From contig MNCI01023302.1 of NCBI GenBank assembly GCA_015680685.1, positions 1,275,464 to 1,317,359 on the forward strand: 41,896 nucleotides of DNA. Direction: 5' to 3'. Both the position numbers and the translations under genes were made by a program. This document shows, in pieces, positions 18,701-30,180 of this stretch (position 1 is its first letter; each line of letters starts with the position of its first letter). The stretch is from Gnetum montanum (taxonomy: Eukaryota; Streptophyta; Gnetopsida; Gnetales; Gnetaceae). Under the pieces are notes generated by a model. It searched no databases, had not been told where the DNA came from, and saw nothing but the letters and a program-made list of their open reading frames with translations.

Positions 18701-18956
18701 CATCATCATCATCATCCTAGCTTTGTCTCAATAAAAGGGTGTCATCTACATGAGTTCCTCTATGAAGAGATAGATCTTTGTTTATTTGCAATTTTCATCT
18801 AATTGTTGTGCATCGCATTTGGGGAATGCCCTAGCATCCACAAAATCTAAAAAAGAAACTTAACTATGAGATTTGGCAAGGTTCTACAATTGACTACCAA
18901 CCTAATGAAAAACTTCCTCCTTTCATATTCGGGCTTGGGACCAATATTAGCAAAGT

Positions 18957-19080
18957 TAGGTACACCCCAATATATATAGTCTAATTAGAACTTTATAACT
19001 TAGCATTGCCTACTAGAACTAAAACCATAACTTAAAGCTTTTAAACCATGAGTCTTACCACTAGGCTAACACCTCATGAT
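18957..19080 (-). repeat. tRNA-derived SINE, copy 2
   Basis: The minus strand reads GGTGTTAGCCTAGTGGTAAG, with A box TAGCCTAGTGGT at 19057-19068, a degraded B box GGTTTTAGTTC, and the family tail TTCTAATTAGACTATATAT with GGGGTGTACCT at the 3' side. Confidence 0.65.
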
Positions 19081-19153
19081 TGCAATATTTGAAAACTATC
19101 ATAGTTATTATAACTACAAGATCTTTCAAGCCTTTTAACATAGGTGGCAAACA

Positions 19154-19305
19154 ATGAGGTGTTAGCCTTGTGGTAAGACACTTAATATGAAATCTCCAAG
19201 TCATGGGTTCAATTTGGTGGACAATGCTAAGCTATATAAAGTTCTAATTGGACTATGTATCTTGTGGTGTACCTCTGTTTCACTTATTTTGGATTCCAAC
19301 AACAA
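19154..19305 (+). repeat. tRNA-derived SINE, copy 3
   Basis: GAGGTGTTAGCCTTGTGGTA has an A box at 19163-19174. The B box GGTTCAATTTG is at 19206-19216. The body TTCTAATTGGACTATGTATC and end ATTCCAACAACAAC follow, giving an (AAC)n-like tail. RNA polymerase III would start at the internal boxes. Confidence 0.65.
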
Positions 19306-19344
19306 CATCCTCCCACACCCCCACCCCCCAACTCCCCCCTTAAT

Positions 19345-19480
19345 ATAGGTGGTGATATATAGATAATGTATTACACCTTGGAGGTATTGGTTTAAATCCC
19401 AATACTAGCATCTTGGATGCTAACTTAGACACATGTTCTAAAAATTCTTTCTCTCATGAAAAAAAAGGAAAAAAACATAA
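19345..19480 (+). repeat. Possible second SINE type with A-rich end
   Basis: GGTTTAAATCC at about 19391-19401 resembles a B box, and the segment ends in a run of A at 19459-19477. No second copy of this unit is seen in the window. Confidence 0.35.
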
Positions 19481-19624
19481 CTGGTAATAAACTAATAAGA
19501 TACTTTGCAACGTGTTTGTAAATGCAAAGTCATTAATTTGGAAGTGCTTTTATTTTGAAATTATGCCTAGGTAATTTTGCATATATAAAAATGTAATTTT
19601 TAAATTAAAATGCTCTTAAAAGTG

Positions 19625-19830
19625 CACCCAGGGATTTCATGCAATGGTTATGACACTCATTTTGTAGTTGGGAGGTTGTGGGTTTAATTTGTGCCTCCTC
19701 TCATAGGTGTCGTAACAATAAAGTATGCTTGTAGTATGATACTCTTGGTTAAAGAGTCACATCTATGTTTTCTATGAAGACAAGGTTGTGTTACCAACCT
19801 TGATGTTTATTCCATGGAACACAATTGTTA
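19625..19830 (+). repeat. Possible third SINE-like unit
   Basis: GCAATGGTTATGACACTCA is A-box-like and GGGTTTAATTTGTGCC at about 19680-19695 is B-box-like. The assignment is weak. Confidence 0.3.
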
Positions 19831-19889
19831 AACCAAATATATTAAAAAATAAACTATTCAAATGGTCAAGTATCATTATGGTCTTTATT

Positions 19890-19970
19890 AGTTATAAAAT
19901 TCTAATTGGACCATATATCTTAGTGTGTACCTATATTATAATTACTCCGAGATTCCAACAACAATAACCC
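19890..19970 (+). repeat. tRNA-derived SINE, 3' fragment (copy 4)
   Basis: TTATAAAATTCTAATTGGACC through GAGATTCCAACAACAATAAC matches the 3' half of copy 3. The tRNA-related half is missing. Confidence 0.55.
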
Positions 19971-19979
19971 CCCAACCAC

Positions 19980-20384
19980 AACAATAATTATGGTGCTAGT
20001 AATCCTTACACATGAACATCAATATCTCCCTTTTTTGAGATATCTACAAGTATCATGGATGCAAAATACCATAATTATGATGAATCTATAACTCATCTGG
20101 AATAATGTATGCAAAAATAACAATGATAATCCCAGATTATGAAGCACATGAAAAAACATGTGAATGATGCTTAGGATGTCATAACCCAAAATAAGTTTTT
20201 GTCTTGATTTTTTTTAGGGTTTTTATTGCATTAGGATAGCACCATTAATTATGCAAGCTTAGGTTAACTTTTGAGTATCCAATTTTGAATAATAAAAGTC
20301 CTATAAAAATCATCCTTCTTCTTTCATTAAAAAAGGGAGTTGCAAAAGGGTTATCTATCAAGAGTATTTTGGTAGAATTCCCTT
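19980..20384 (+). other. Probable 3' internal end of a copia element
   Basis: AT-rich and without an open frame. It precedes a purine tract and an LTR in the same orientation, so it is probably the internal 3' tail of that element. No domain is visible. Confidence 0.35.
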
Positions 20385-20401
20385 TTACAAGAGGAGACGA
20401 T
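20385..20401 (+). other. Copia polypurine tract
   Basis: TTTACAAGAGGAGACGA contains a purine run directly before TTGTTAACC, the position expected for the PPT of a SIRE-like copia element. Confidence 0.5.
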
Positions 20402-21560
20402 TGTTAACCTTTTGGTATGTCAAAACCTTAAAGAAAATGGAAGAATAAGGATGCTTGTATTTTGGTTGTCATGTTTATAGGGCAAAAATGTGAATTGAGA
20501 CATCTACAAGGTTTCAAGAAAGCATGCAAGAGTTCAAGAGCATGGACAAGAAACAAAGATTTCAAAGTGCAAAGGAAATTGAAAAAAGACATCTCCAAGA
20601 AACAGCAAACATCTTGGCTGAAGTGAAGGAGAATCAGTGAAGATGTCTTATAGAAACAACAAACATCTACTATTAAGTAAAGACATCTCCAAGAAACAAT
20701 AGATGTCTTGGCCGAGTTGAAGGTTGCTTGGAAGAAGATGTTTCTAAAAAATAATAGACATATTTTTGATGAGAATGACATCTTCATGAATACATCCACA
20801 CAAAGATGTCTCTCCTATGGAGAAGATGTCTTTCCAGAATGAAGGTTTGATGCAAAAGGACATCTTAGTCTTGAAGAAGACATCTCCAGTGACCGTTAGA
20901 TAACCGTTGCATGAATTTTGAGGTATTCTCAAAAACATATTGGCTATAACTGACTTCATTCCATTGGGAAATGTGCAAGCATTGTGTACTATCAAGTGTT
21001 ATTATCAAGAAATCATTGTATACATCATTCTCTTGTTATTGTTCCTCATTATACTATCTTTTATCTATTGTAAATGGTCAAAGTGAGTTGTACCTCAAAG
21101 TACAAGGATTAGCAAATTTAGTTGCATTCTTTCATTATAATTGTTTTTCTCTTTTCTTACCCTATAGGGTTGATGTGCTTCTTAAGGGAAGGCATCTTAC
21201 TTAAGCTTGTCAAGATCTTGCGAGATTGAGTGTTGGTGTAGAACCACAACACTTCGAAGAGGAGCTCAAGTTGTAAAGGTTGTGGGATCCTAGAAACCAC
21301 ATTTTAAGCTTTTTGGGACCTTGCAAGGTTGAGTGGATTTGTTGTGTTGAATCACTCCAAAGTGGAGCTTAGAGCTTGTACAGGGTGTGGTACTCTTCAA
21401 ACCACATTTTGAGAGCAACAAGGTCTGGAGATCTGCTAGTGAACTACCCTTTGAGTGTGGACTACCCAAGTTGGGAAACCACATTAATTTTGATGTATGA
21501 TTTATTTCAAAGAACTTTTAATTTGGGGAACTTATTCATCCCTCCCTTCTAAATTCAACA
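20402..21560 (+). repeat. SIRE-like copia 3' LTR (about 1.16 kb)
   Basis: Starts TGTTAACC and ends TTCAACA. Plant SIRE-type LTRs typically end as this one does, with a C-rich CATCCCTCCCTTCTAAATTC stretch near the end. The first half carries at least seven AGACATCT or AGATGTCT palindromes. The flanking five bases (ACGAT and ATCCT) do not match, as expected if only one end of the element is here. Open frames inside (20428-20799, 20971-21204 and others) look accidental. Confidence 0.6.
20585..20890 (+). repeat. AGACATCT palindrome array in copia LTR
   Basis: Irregular repeats of AGACATCTCC and AGATGTCT about every 20-90 bp, several followed by AAGAAACA. SIRE-type LTRs often carry GACGTC-like palindromes here, and AGACATCT is what deamination of a CpG in AGACGTCT would give. 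Confidence 0.55.
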
Positions 21561-22259
21561 ATCCTCAATGGTGGTGGTGATAATTCTTAAACGATTTTTA
21601 TTCTTCAAGTCATCTTTAAAGGCTTTATCATACTCTCCAAGTCTCATGGTTTTATTCCAAAATTTGTAATATTTTAGAAAAGTATTTTGTAAATTTATTT
21701 CCTTTTTGATAAATATTGTGTTTGAAATTTTTTGGAAATATTGAAGGTTTATGTAAAGGAATCAAATTTATTATTTTTAAAATAATGCTAGCATAATGAA
21801 TTTTCTATGCTAAATATTGTTGCATGTTTTCTAACATAACTTCATGCTAAGGAAAGTGAAGACTTTGAGGAAAATATATAAATCAAAGTGATGAAGTTTT
21901 TTAAAGATCCTTGTGTGTTATTGAGCTCAACTATGCATTTTGGTTCCAAATTTGAACCTTCATCCTATGTGTTAAGTGGAAGGTGGGCAAAGGGGATGGT
22001 GAAGGGGATGTCACATTTAAATAAATAAATAATAATATTTAAAAATCCAAAGTACATTTGATCATCAAAATTGAGTTTGAAGAAAAAGCCCTATGGTTTT
22101 AGGGGTGCCTTTTTAGGTTTACATCCTTACAACTAATCCTGAAGAACCTTTCCTCTAGGGTAGGAAAAGAATCTAGCCTTTCCCTTATTCAGAAGCACCC
22201 TTACAAGTTTTCATTTCTTACTAAAGAATTTCTTGTACATAAAAAGAGAAAAAATTTTA
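21561..22259. other. AT-rich sequence between copia LTR and LINE relic
   Basis: No gene or terminal repeat is recognisable. A purine-rich patch GGGCAAAGGGGATGG lies near 21985. Part of it may be the 3' untranslated end of the LINE. Confidence 0.4.
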
Positions 22260-25200
22260 TAAATATAAAATAATACATCAATTAAAAATAAAGAACAAAT
22301 AGCAACAAAAGCTGAAAGCTTCCTATCCTTGAGCCTCCAAAATCATAAGAAATTAATATTGTAGAAAGCAAATTAATTATTTATCTTTCACTAGGAGCTT
22401 TCTTACTTAAAATTGTAGCCAAAAAGCAACATATTTAAGAATATGGTATTTGACTCTTAAAGATATGTCATACTTATGATCTTGTTGCTAAAAAATAACT
22501 ACATACAGAAGCTTTCAAATAGAGTAGAGAACAAGTTGTTGAAAACATTTTCAAATGCAAAGAAAGGAAGTAGATAAAGCAAAGCTAATTACCAAGATGA
22601 CTTCATTGATGCTTGTTTAAAAATTGTTGCAAATTATGGATATTTGTTTCCAAGCATGTTGAGCAACATGATACTCAAAAAAAAACATGAGAAAATGAGT
22701 TTTCACATCTACAAAGAGGACATTGAGGAGACACATTTCTCATATGTTTAAGATGATTGTCAATAGGAAGATGATGATGAATAAAACACCATAAAAATAT
22801 GAATTTTATGAAATGTAGGAGCTGTCCAAATATCTTCCATTTTCATCATCTAAAAGTGCAATGATAATTGCATTTTTCAGGTCTTATTAAATTTGTTATG
22901 AATAAAATCATTATTTGCAATAATCTTGTAGCAACTTTCAAATTAAAAGAAAATACAAATGTGTCATCCTTCCAAAAAATATTTGGAAATGATTAATGTA
23001 AATAGATGTCAACTTCAAATAAATTTTCCAAGTTAGAAATTAAATTTTCAAAATTCTTTTTCTTCTTTCTATTCAAACCATAGAGGCTAGAAGCGTCATT
23101 CCAAGTAATCTACCTATCATGTGTAGACAAGAAACTGCAATGAGACCAAATTTACTCCATGTGGTATACAATTTAGATGGATTAGCTCCTTCAGTAAAAT
23201 GAATCCACCATGGGCTAATTTGCTTAAGCATATCTTCTGAAACTGTAATATGATTGTAATTCCAATATTTACTAAGCTAGCTCTATCTTTCAAAATTTTT
23301 TTAAGAATTGAAAAACCAAGAATAGAAATGGCATGAGGAAAAAGAAGACATCAAAAAAAATTTTAGAAGACCAATTGTTATCATTCTTAGGTTTTTTTTT
23401 CATAATTATGTTTCTTAAAAGAGGCACCCAAACATCATTCCTATTAATGCACTTTGTAATCCATTTTGTTGCAAGAGAACTACCCTGGTTATAATAATTA
23501 ATGAAGTTAAATCCTCCATATTTCTTGCTAGTAGTGCAAATATCCTAAGCAACTTTACAAAAAAAAAAATTTATGTTACTTAGCAAACCAAAGAAACCAA
23601 CAAATAATACAATCAATTCTATCATTAGAAGTTTTAAAAGGAGTTAAATAACTAAAGTAATAAACATGAGTTGATTGAAACATTTACTTAATAACTAAAA
23701 CTTTGCTAGTAAGAGTAAGCTTTTTTTTTTCTATTTACCAAGCTTCTTTTCAACTTTATTAATCATATAATTTCAAAAAATAGTATGATTAGGCTAAAAA
23801 AGGTATTCCTAAAATTTTGAAGAAAATTTTTTTCTAAGATTTTCCAAGACTTGAGAGCAACCTATTCATTAATATTGTTATTACAATAAATAACCAATTT
23901 TTGCCAATTGATCCAAGAGCTCAATAACATGTAATAATTTTGCACTCTAGCTAAAAGAGTATTGATATATTGCAAAGAATTGTTTATCATTAAAAAAAAT
24001 CATCTGCAAAATGCATGTTAAGCAATTACATACTTTTATCATCAATTGAAATTTCCCTTAATGATATTCCTTTATAGATTATGTGAAAGAAAGTTTGCAC
24101 TAATAACAAAAAGATACAGAGCTAGAGGATAACCTTGACAAATTGACCATTGAAGAGAAAATGATTAACTTAATCCAAAATTAGGAGCAAATTGAGCATT
24201 AGCATTAGTGAGTAGGGTATGGACAAGATGAATAAAATAATCACCAAATCATAGTTTATAAAGACAAGAAATAATTAAATTCTATTTAATCCTATCAAAA
24301 GCTTTGATATAATATAACTTAATAAAAGTAATATCTTGGTTAATATCAAAATTCACTGTAATCCCTCCCAAGCTACAATAACATTAGTTAAGATATGTTT
24401 ACGCTTAATAGAATCAATCTACTCAAATTTGATATATTTTCAATAACCTTATAAATTCAACAAGTCATGCATTAAGCTAAAATTTTATAAGTCTTGTTAA
24501 GAAGAGTAATATGCCTCCAATTGTGAATATGTTGAAGATATTCATTCTGAGGAAGAAGAAAAATCATACTTTTCTTAATATTTTTACCAAGAAAAACTTT
24601 TTTAATGGCTTTTTAGAAAACATGAAAGAGATCATCTCCAATAATATCCCAATGCTTCTTAAAAGAATCAATAGGAAAATCATTAAACCCTAGAGCTTTA
24701 CCATTCGCTAAACTAAAGGCCACTACTTTGATTTCTTTTGTTGTAACTTTTTTTAAGAATACTTCAATGTGTTTTTGTTATAAGATGAGGAATATGCATT
24801 CTAGAGGCTTGGAAGGATTTCTTGTTAAAACACTTAGAAAAAAAAATAGAAAAAAAAGTATTTGCTAAAAAACTACTAATAATCTCAAGATTTTTAATGA
24901 TGGAATATTTAACATAAAGTAATTCTATTTTAGGAACTTGATCCTTTCCTTTTGGAAATTTAGAAATTTAAAAAAATTCTTGCAAGGTTCATCTTCAATT
25001 TTTAGCCAACATAGAAAATTTTAGCTTCAAAAAGCATCCCAACATTATTAAGCATAATAAGTTTTAGCTAAGACTTTTTGAGTTTCAAAATCAAAGAAAT
25101 TTTGGTTTAAAAGAATCTACATTTTCTTGATAGATTCTACAAGATCTTCAATTTGAAGCTTACACTTAGCAAATTGCCTTCCAAAACACCTAGCATAATT

Positions 25201-25510
25201 TCTGACTCTACAAGTAATTCGCTACCACTAGTCAATCTAAACAATATCACCATTATAGTTTATTTTGCATTCCATAAAGACTTTGAAATATTTTTTCCAT
25301 TAGGTCCTATGAACATATTCGCATTCATACATAAAGGCTCATGCTTTCGAATGAAGGAAGAATTAATTTGAAAGAGAAAAATTCTAATAGAAAAATAATC
25401 TGACAAAGTACTTAGGGTTAATGAAAAGACATTCCCTACTAGAAAATGTTGAGAATAAATAAAAAAACTATGAATTGGGAAAAAAGGACCAAATATATAT
25501 GTCAATCAAT
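22260..25510 (-). mobile_element. L1-type LINE relic (non-LTR retrotransposon)
   Basis: Translated in pieces on the minus strand it follows plant L1 ORF2 order. A fragment reading LSDYFSIRIF (end of endonuclease, about 25380-25430) comes first, then a region equivalent to the W-x-GD-NTKFFH block near 25000. ALGFNDF-like and ITLLNKTYKILA-like pieces lie at 24500-24720. Next are an RT core with CQGYPLALYLF (24105-24150) and HFADDF (23999-24013), the NRKKKLTLTSKV block near 23700, and a C-terminal zinc motif with CPLC and a following H (22690-22740). Stops are very frequent, so it is ancient. Confidence 0.75.
23999..24147 (-). pseudogene. LINE reverse transcriptase core
   Basis: FADD, the L1 form of the RT catalytic YxDD, is at 23999-24010. 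About 35 codons upstream in sense is the QG-x-PL block. Both motifs in the right order and orientation identify non-LTR RT. Several stops interrupt it. Confidence 0.75.
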
Positions 25511-25549
25511 TCATTTTAATAAAATAAAATCAAATTTGGCATTTTTCTT

Positions 25550-25955
25550 GAGATGAAGATAAATGATAAATGTAAATAAATTTGTTGCATCAGCAATATG
25601 CATTGTTGCATCCTATAATGTTTTGACACTATCCTATTCTTCACCTATATAAATGCACACACCCACTACATTTATGACACCTTTTGATCATTCTATGGAT
25701 AGACTTTTGGAATTTTTTTCCACAAAAGTTAAAATATTTTTTCCTCTAAGTGCTCTCAATGTGGATTAAGTAAGTTGTATGGGGTTTTATATAAATGCAT
25801 TTTGTACCTAGACACGTGCATGACAACAATAAAATTGATATTTATTTCCTTCATTATAGCATTTGGACTAGCATTATGATTTACTTTCTTGTAATTTACT
25901 CTTAATGCTTATTTACTTTTCCATATTATTAGTTAAGTATTTTATTATGTGGTAC
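25550..25955 (+). repeat. RE5 5' LTR, segment 1 (start uncertain)
   Basis: TATATAAATGCACACACCC (TATA 25646-25653) and the following 300 bp align with RE8 (37539 onward). The left boundary lies somewhere between 25510 and 25600; I see no clear TGATGA. RE6 interrupts it at 25956, and GGTAC (25951-25955) is the duplicated target. Confidence 0.65.
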
Positions 25956-26777
25956 TGATGAGCGATGAGGTACCCCTACACTCAACCATACAAATACGAC
26001 CGTTTCACACACAATCCGGTTGAAATCCAAGGACTAAGTGCCTATGCGCCTTTGTGGAACGATAACGAGTTGATTAATCGTTGTCTTCCCAAACTTACTT
26101 GTATGTCACAGTTGTATGGTTAAGTAGGCTTGAGGTATATGATTTTTATGGTTTTTATGTGTTTTATATCCTGTGCTAATAAGGACGGGAGAGAAAAGTA
26201 ACTAAGTAACTAATCTAATTTAACTATTCATTAACTAAGTTCTAAGTACTCCTAACACTAGTATTCGTTCCCACTTGTTGTACACATACTGAACTAGTGC
26301 AACATTGTTGGGATTACCAAACGCTAATCGTTACTGGGTTACCAAGTACTACACGCATGCTCGAAGCGATCGTACTGAGTGTATTTAACTAAGAGAGTTG
26401 TAGGGTGAGAGAAATAATTAATTAACTACAAAATAATTAAATAATAATTATCACTAATTAATCTATTTTGTATGCTGCAAGGTTTATCATAAAGTTCATC
26501 TTTATTACTGTACACAAAATGTGCTCAAGTACACAATGCTCGAATAAAGAACTATTTACTCTATGACTCCTACTGCAGGCACGCAGAAATAATTCTAACT
26601 CTAGAGGGAGAAAATGGCAAGATTCTTGCTAAGGGACAAATTCTTAACTATGGGAACCAAGGGCACTACCTCTTATTTATAAATAAGGAGACAAGCCATG
26701 ATATCGGGTATCCAATATCGCATGGTCAATCTGATATCACGAATGCAATATCGTGTACACGATATCATGGTTCATCA
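25956..26777 (-). repeat. RE6 3' LTR (822 bp)
   Basis: TGATGAGCGATGAGGTACC to GTTCATCA. The TATA box reads TATTTATA at 26674-26681 on the plus strand. The GATATC/ATATCG array lies at 26700-26770. Confidence 0.93.
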
Positions 26778-26789
26778 TACCCCCATGAC
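26778..26789 (-). other. RE6 polypurine tract
   Basis: TACCCCCATGAC on the plus strand, so GTCATGGGGGTA in sense, directly against the 3' LTR. Confidence 0.8.
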
Positions 26790-26869
26790 TGAATGAAAAC
26801 TCATCCTCAAGTTCCTTACAAAATATTGGGAAGGTATGAGATTATTGACTGAATTACTATTGATGGTGG

Positions 26870-26952
26870 GATGGAGTGACTAACTCAACGTGCCCAGTGA
26901 ATAGATCAACNGATGGAGTGACTAACTCAACGTGCCCAGTGAATAGATCAAC
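26870..26952. repeat. 41-bp direct duplication around an ambiguous base
   Basis: 26870-26910 and 26912-26952 are identical and separated only by n at 26911. RE3 has a single copy at this place. This looks like an unmerged assembly overlap. Confidence 0.85.
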
Positions 26953-28132
26953 AATACAATACATGACAGCATTAGTGTTCATGATCACAAAAGTGAACAC
27001 TGTACATAAATGACATCCAACCTTATTGGTAGCTGAAATAGAAGAAGGAGAGAGAGAGAAAAGAATAATACGTGTTGCTGCCAATGCCAATATTACCCCT
27101 GCCGTTGCTCATCCATAACCATGCCACCAATCTTGCTCCTTTCGTGAATGTTCCAATTCCAGTCCATCCTGAGTGCATCCTCTAGACCCAATCCATTGTT
27201 GTATGATCGCTATCTACACACACAACATAGTCACAAATGAGCAAGGGTAGATAAGTCACAATGTAGTTGATACCTTGCCTCGATGTGAATTACATTGGCT
27301 GAGTTGTGGTTACGACAGATACTGGTTCTGGAGTTTTAACACTGGCAACTACCTAAGATGTAGGGGTTAGGAAAAATTAAAAAATTTGTGCCCAAGCCCC
27401 CATGACAAAGAGCGAACCTCCGGTAGAGAAAGGATGGAAAAAGATAAAGAATAAGAAAGGTGGAGAAAAAGTAACAATGACAACGCCAATAAAATGGATG
27501 TCATGGATCGGGATGAAACAAAAAATTATTGATTGCAGTAAATGTTTAAGGGAAAGAAGTAAAAAAATCCACCAAAAAGGAATGCCAGTGGGTCCTCCCC
27601 AAAGCAGGCTCAAGCATTTAGTGCCCTGATAGACCCACAAACCAAAGAGTTCATAGGCTCTACGAATGTCAATTGGAAGTAAGAGTTAAAAACTTACCCT
27701 TAAGAAATTACCAAGGAAGAACAATGCGTCAATCAAGATACAAACTAATGATAAAATTGACAATGAGGTGAGAAATGGACAAGAAAGGTGGAGAGGAGAG
27801 AATGGAATGGAAACCCAAGAGCAAGGTTGTATAAAGTCTCTTGTGTGTTTCATGGTTAATGTGATCGAGTAGAACTCATTCCAAATCCAGGCTCAACAAA
27901 CCCCATTCAGTGATCTCGCATCAACATATTTGACCAACCTATCCTCTTGAAGCAACAAGAATGCCTCTACAAAAATTCATCACCATTCTGAGGAGAGCGA
28001 GATGGAGAACCAGGAAGTGAGAAAGGGCCTTAGTGAGAGGGAACCTTCAGGCATGGGTAACATGTCTTTCCAGTGCCATAACTAGTGCATGTAGCCCAAA
28101 ATCATTATTGTGTCTAAGGGGTGTGCTTTGAA

Positions 28133-28167
28133 TTCTCACTATTTTTTTTTTGTTTTTTGTGTGAGAA
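28133..28167 (-). other. Hairpin with A-rich loop in RE6 3' region
   Basis: The stem TTCTCAC/GTGAGAA is identical to RE3. The loop in sense is almost entirely A. Confidence 0.55.
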
Positions 28168-28339
28168 CCACACCATGCAAAGACTTATTTTTTTTATGAA
28201 CTCAGCTTCCAGTGATTTGATGAATGGTCGGAATGGTGGAAAATTGAAAGAAAAAGCATCTAAGCACTCAAGAGAATAGCTAGTACAAATGCATAGAATC
28301 CCTTTGAAGTCACACCCTTTTTATCCTTTGAGTCCTTCC

Positions 28340-28459
28340 TTAGTCTGAGAAATACCTAATCACCAATTCGTTAACAATTTTATTAAAGAAAGGGACTATA
28401 CAGTTCCAAGCCAAGGAAGACCATAGGATTTTATGGATGTATGAACAATGTGGACTCAT
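28340..28459 (-). CDS. Small conserved ORF in RE6 3' region (39 aa, unknown)
   Basis: Sense ATG at 28459 lies in GCAATGAGTCC after ACAG. It reads MSPHCSYIHKILWSSLAW and onward to a TAA, in frame with RE3 12882-13004 throughout, with one 3-bp length difference. No domain is recognised. Low confidence as a real gene. Confidence 0.35.
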   Translation of the reverse strand: MSPHCSYIHKILWSSLAWNCIVPFFNKIVNELVIRYFSD

Positions 28460-28730
28460 TGCCTGTTTAATCAAAGGAACCATACCTTAATGTGAACATT
28501 GTACTTCAAAGGTAAAATCAAAACATTAGTAATCGATATGATATTATTCATACCACCATCATGAACACTTATTAGGTGACAAACAAAATAAAGTAATCAC
28601 ACAAAGAAATGGTAAAAATATGAATGGTGCAAAACAAAATAAGAAACATTAAAGAAATGTGTAAAACAAAAATGTTTAAAACAAAAATATGTAAAATAAA
28701 AACTTAGAAAGAACTAAGGGCCTTCAATGG

Positions 28731-30180
28731 TTAGCCGAGGTGGCCATCTCCCCCATGACTGAGTTGGAAGGAGGAGATCCAAAATAATGAGCAAGGTTGC
28801 CCACTTACAGAGGTAGCATATGTTCTGGATGACCTAAACTCATGGAAAGTTTTTGTTTGTTGCATCTTGACTAACAGTCTCTTATCTGGGCTCTCAAGTT
28901 TATATATGGTCATGGCCCCTAAAGGAAAAGTTGCATAAATAATGTATGGTCCTTCCCACAGTGTTTGAAATTTGGTCCATTGTGACACATGTGTGGGGTT
29001 CCAGTGGAGGACCTTACCTTCTGGTTGGTACTTAACTCTCCTAATTCTCAACTCATGATGTTGTTTATTAAATGCCTTGTGCAACTCATTAGATGATAGG
29101 GCAGCTAATCGGTTCTCATCTAGTAAGTTAAGAGTCATTAACCTTTGTTTTTGTGCTAGATCGAGGTCAATGTTGAGGTCACATGCCGTGGTTAGTGTAT
29201 GGAGCTCAGTTTGGATAGGGAGAGTTGGAAGTTTTTCATACACTAACTCCTAGGGAGAGTAGCCTATGGGGAGTTTCCACGTGGAGCGGTATGCCCAAAG
29301 AGCATCATTCAGTTTAGTGCTCCAATCTCACCTATATTTGCTAATAGTTCTGGTTAGTATCTTGGTAATCTCCATGTTGGTGACCTCGACTTGACTGTTT
29401 GCTTGGGGGTGGTATGGCGTAGTCAATTTGTGCTCAACCCCTAAGCGTTCCATTAGCTTTCAAAAATTTGCACCTGTAAAGTGTGTACCATTATCTGAGA
29501 TAAGTGCATGCGGCACACCAAACCTATTGATGACTTTTTGTTGAACAAATTGGATAGTTGTAGATGATGTGCAATCTTTAATAGCAGCTACTTTAGCCCA
29601 TTTTGTTAAGTAGTCTACGGCAACTACGATGTAAGCTTTTCCATTGGACATTGGTGTAATGGGCCCTATGAAATCAATCCCCCAAATGTCAAAGGGTTCT
29701 AGTGGTTGAATCCATTGTTGTGGACCCTCCATTCTAGTAGTCATTCTCCCATCACGTTGACAACGCTCACAAGATTGGATGAATTGATGGGTGTCCTGGA
29801 ACAAGGTAGGCCAATAATACCCTGCAAGCAAGATCTTAATAGTCGTTCATCTCCCAGCATAGTGACCCCCACAAGGGCCCTCATGAGCATCTTGGAGAAC
29901 TCTCAGTTGATCTCTATTGGAAACACACCATTGAACCAAGCCATCGAGACATACTTTGTAAAGTTTTCCATTGATTTCCATAAAGTACTTGGCTCTGTGA
30001 AGAAATTGTTGTTTCTTCTTAAGGTCTAACTCTTGTGGTGTTTGTTGGGTAAGGCGATAGGTTAGAATGCTACTGTACCAATTTGTCTCCATGGGTGATT
30101 GGTCATTCACTACACCGGCAAAGAGGAACTCATTAGGGAAGTGATCAAAAATATGAGATTCATCCTCTTTGTTGTCCTAG
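28731..30180 (-). pseudogene. RE6 integrase (broken)
   Basis: Sense order: RNase H-integrase connection (to 29850), zinc region with CERCQRDGRMTT, core with WGIDF, SDNGTHF and the Glu in NSQVEVTN, then the C-terminal frame 28731-29243 with VLHWNPTHVSQWTKFQ and LWEGPYIIYATF (GPY/F module). It ends in LSHGGDGHLG and a stop at 28731-28733. The DDE residues are present, but TGA stops lie at 29847-29849 (shared with RE1) and 29457-29459 (F-stop-KLM, where RE9 has Arg). Confidence 0.88.

Larger units (their letters stand above)
26790..28730 (-). other. RE6 post-pol 3' region
   Basis: About 1.94 kb with the same layout as RE3: T-rich in sense after pol (28560-28720), the small ORF (28340-28459), the hairpin (28133-28167) and hydrophobic frames at 27377-27640 and 26857-27090. 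The last frame is disturbed by a 41-bp duplication around an n at 26911. No known domain is seen. Confidence 0.6.

Noticed and set aside
19154-19305. A true tRNA gene at the A/B boxes
   Set aside because: The segment does not fold into a cloverleaf by eye, and the boxes are followed by a shared non-tRNA body present in other copies, which fits a SINE.
20428-20995. Minus-strand frames of 123 and 83 codons
   Set aside because: They lie in the copia LTR across the AGACATCT repeats, with no domain and no partner frame.
20397-21565. Copia LTR as a solo LTR
   Set aside because: Flanking ACGAT and ATCCT do not match, and a purine tract precedes the LTR, so it is better read as the 3' end of a longer element.
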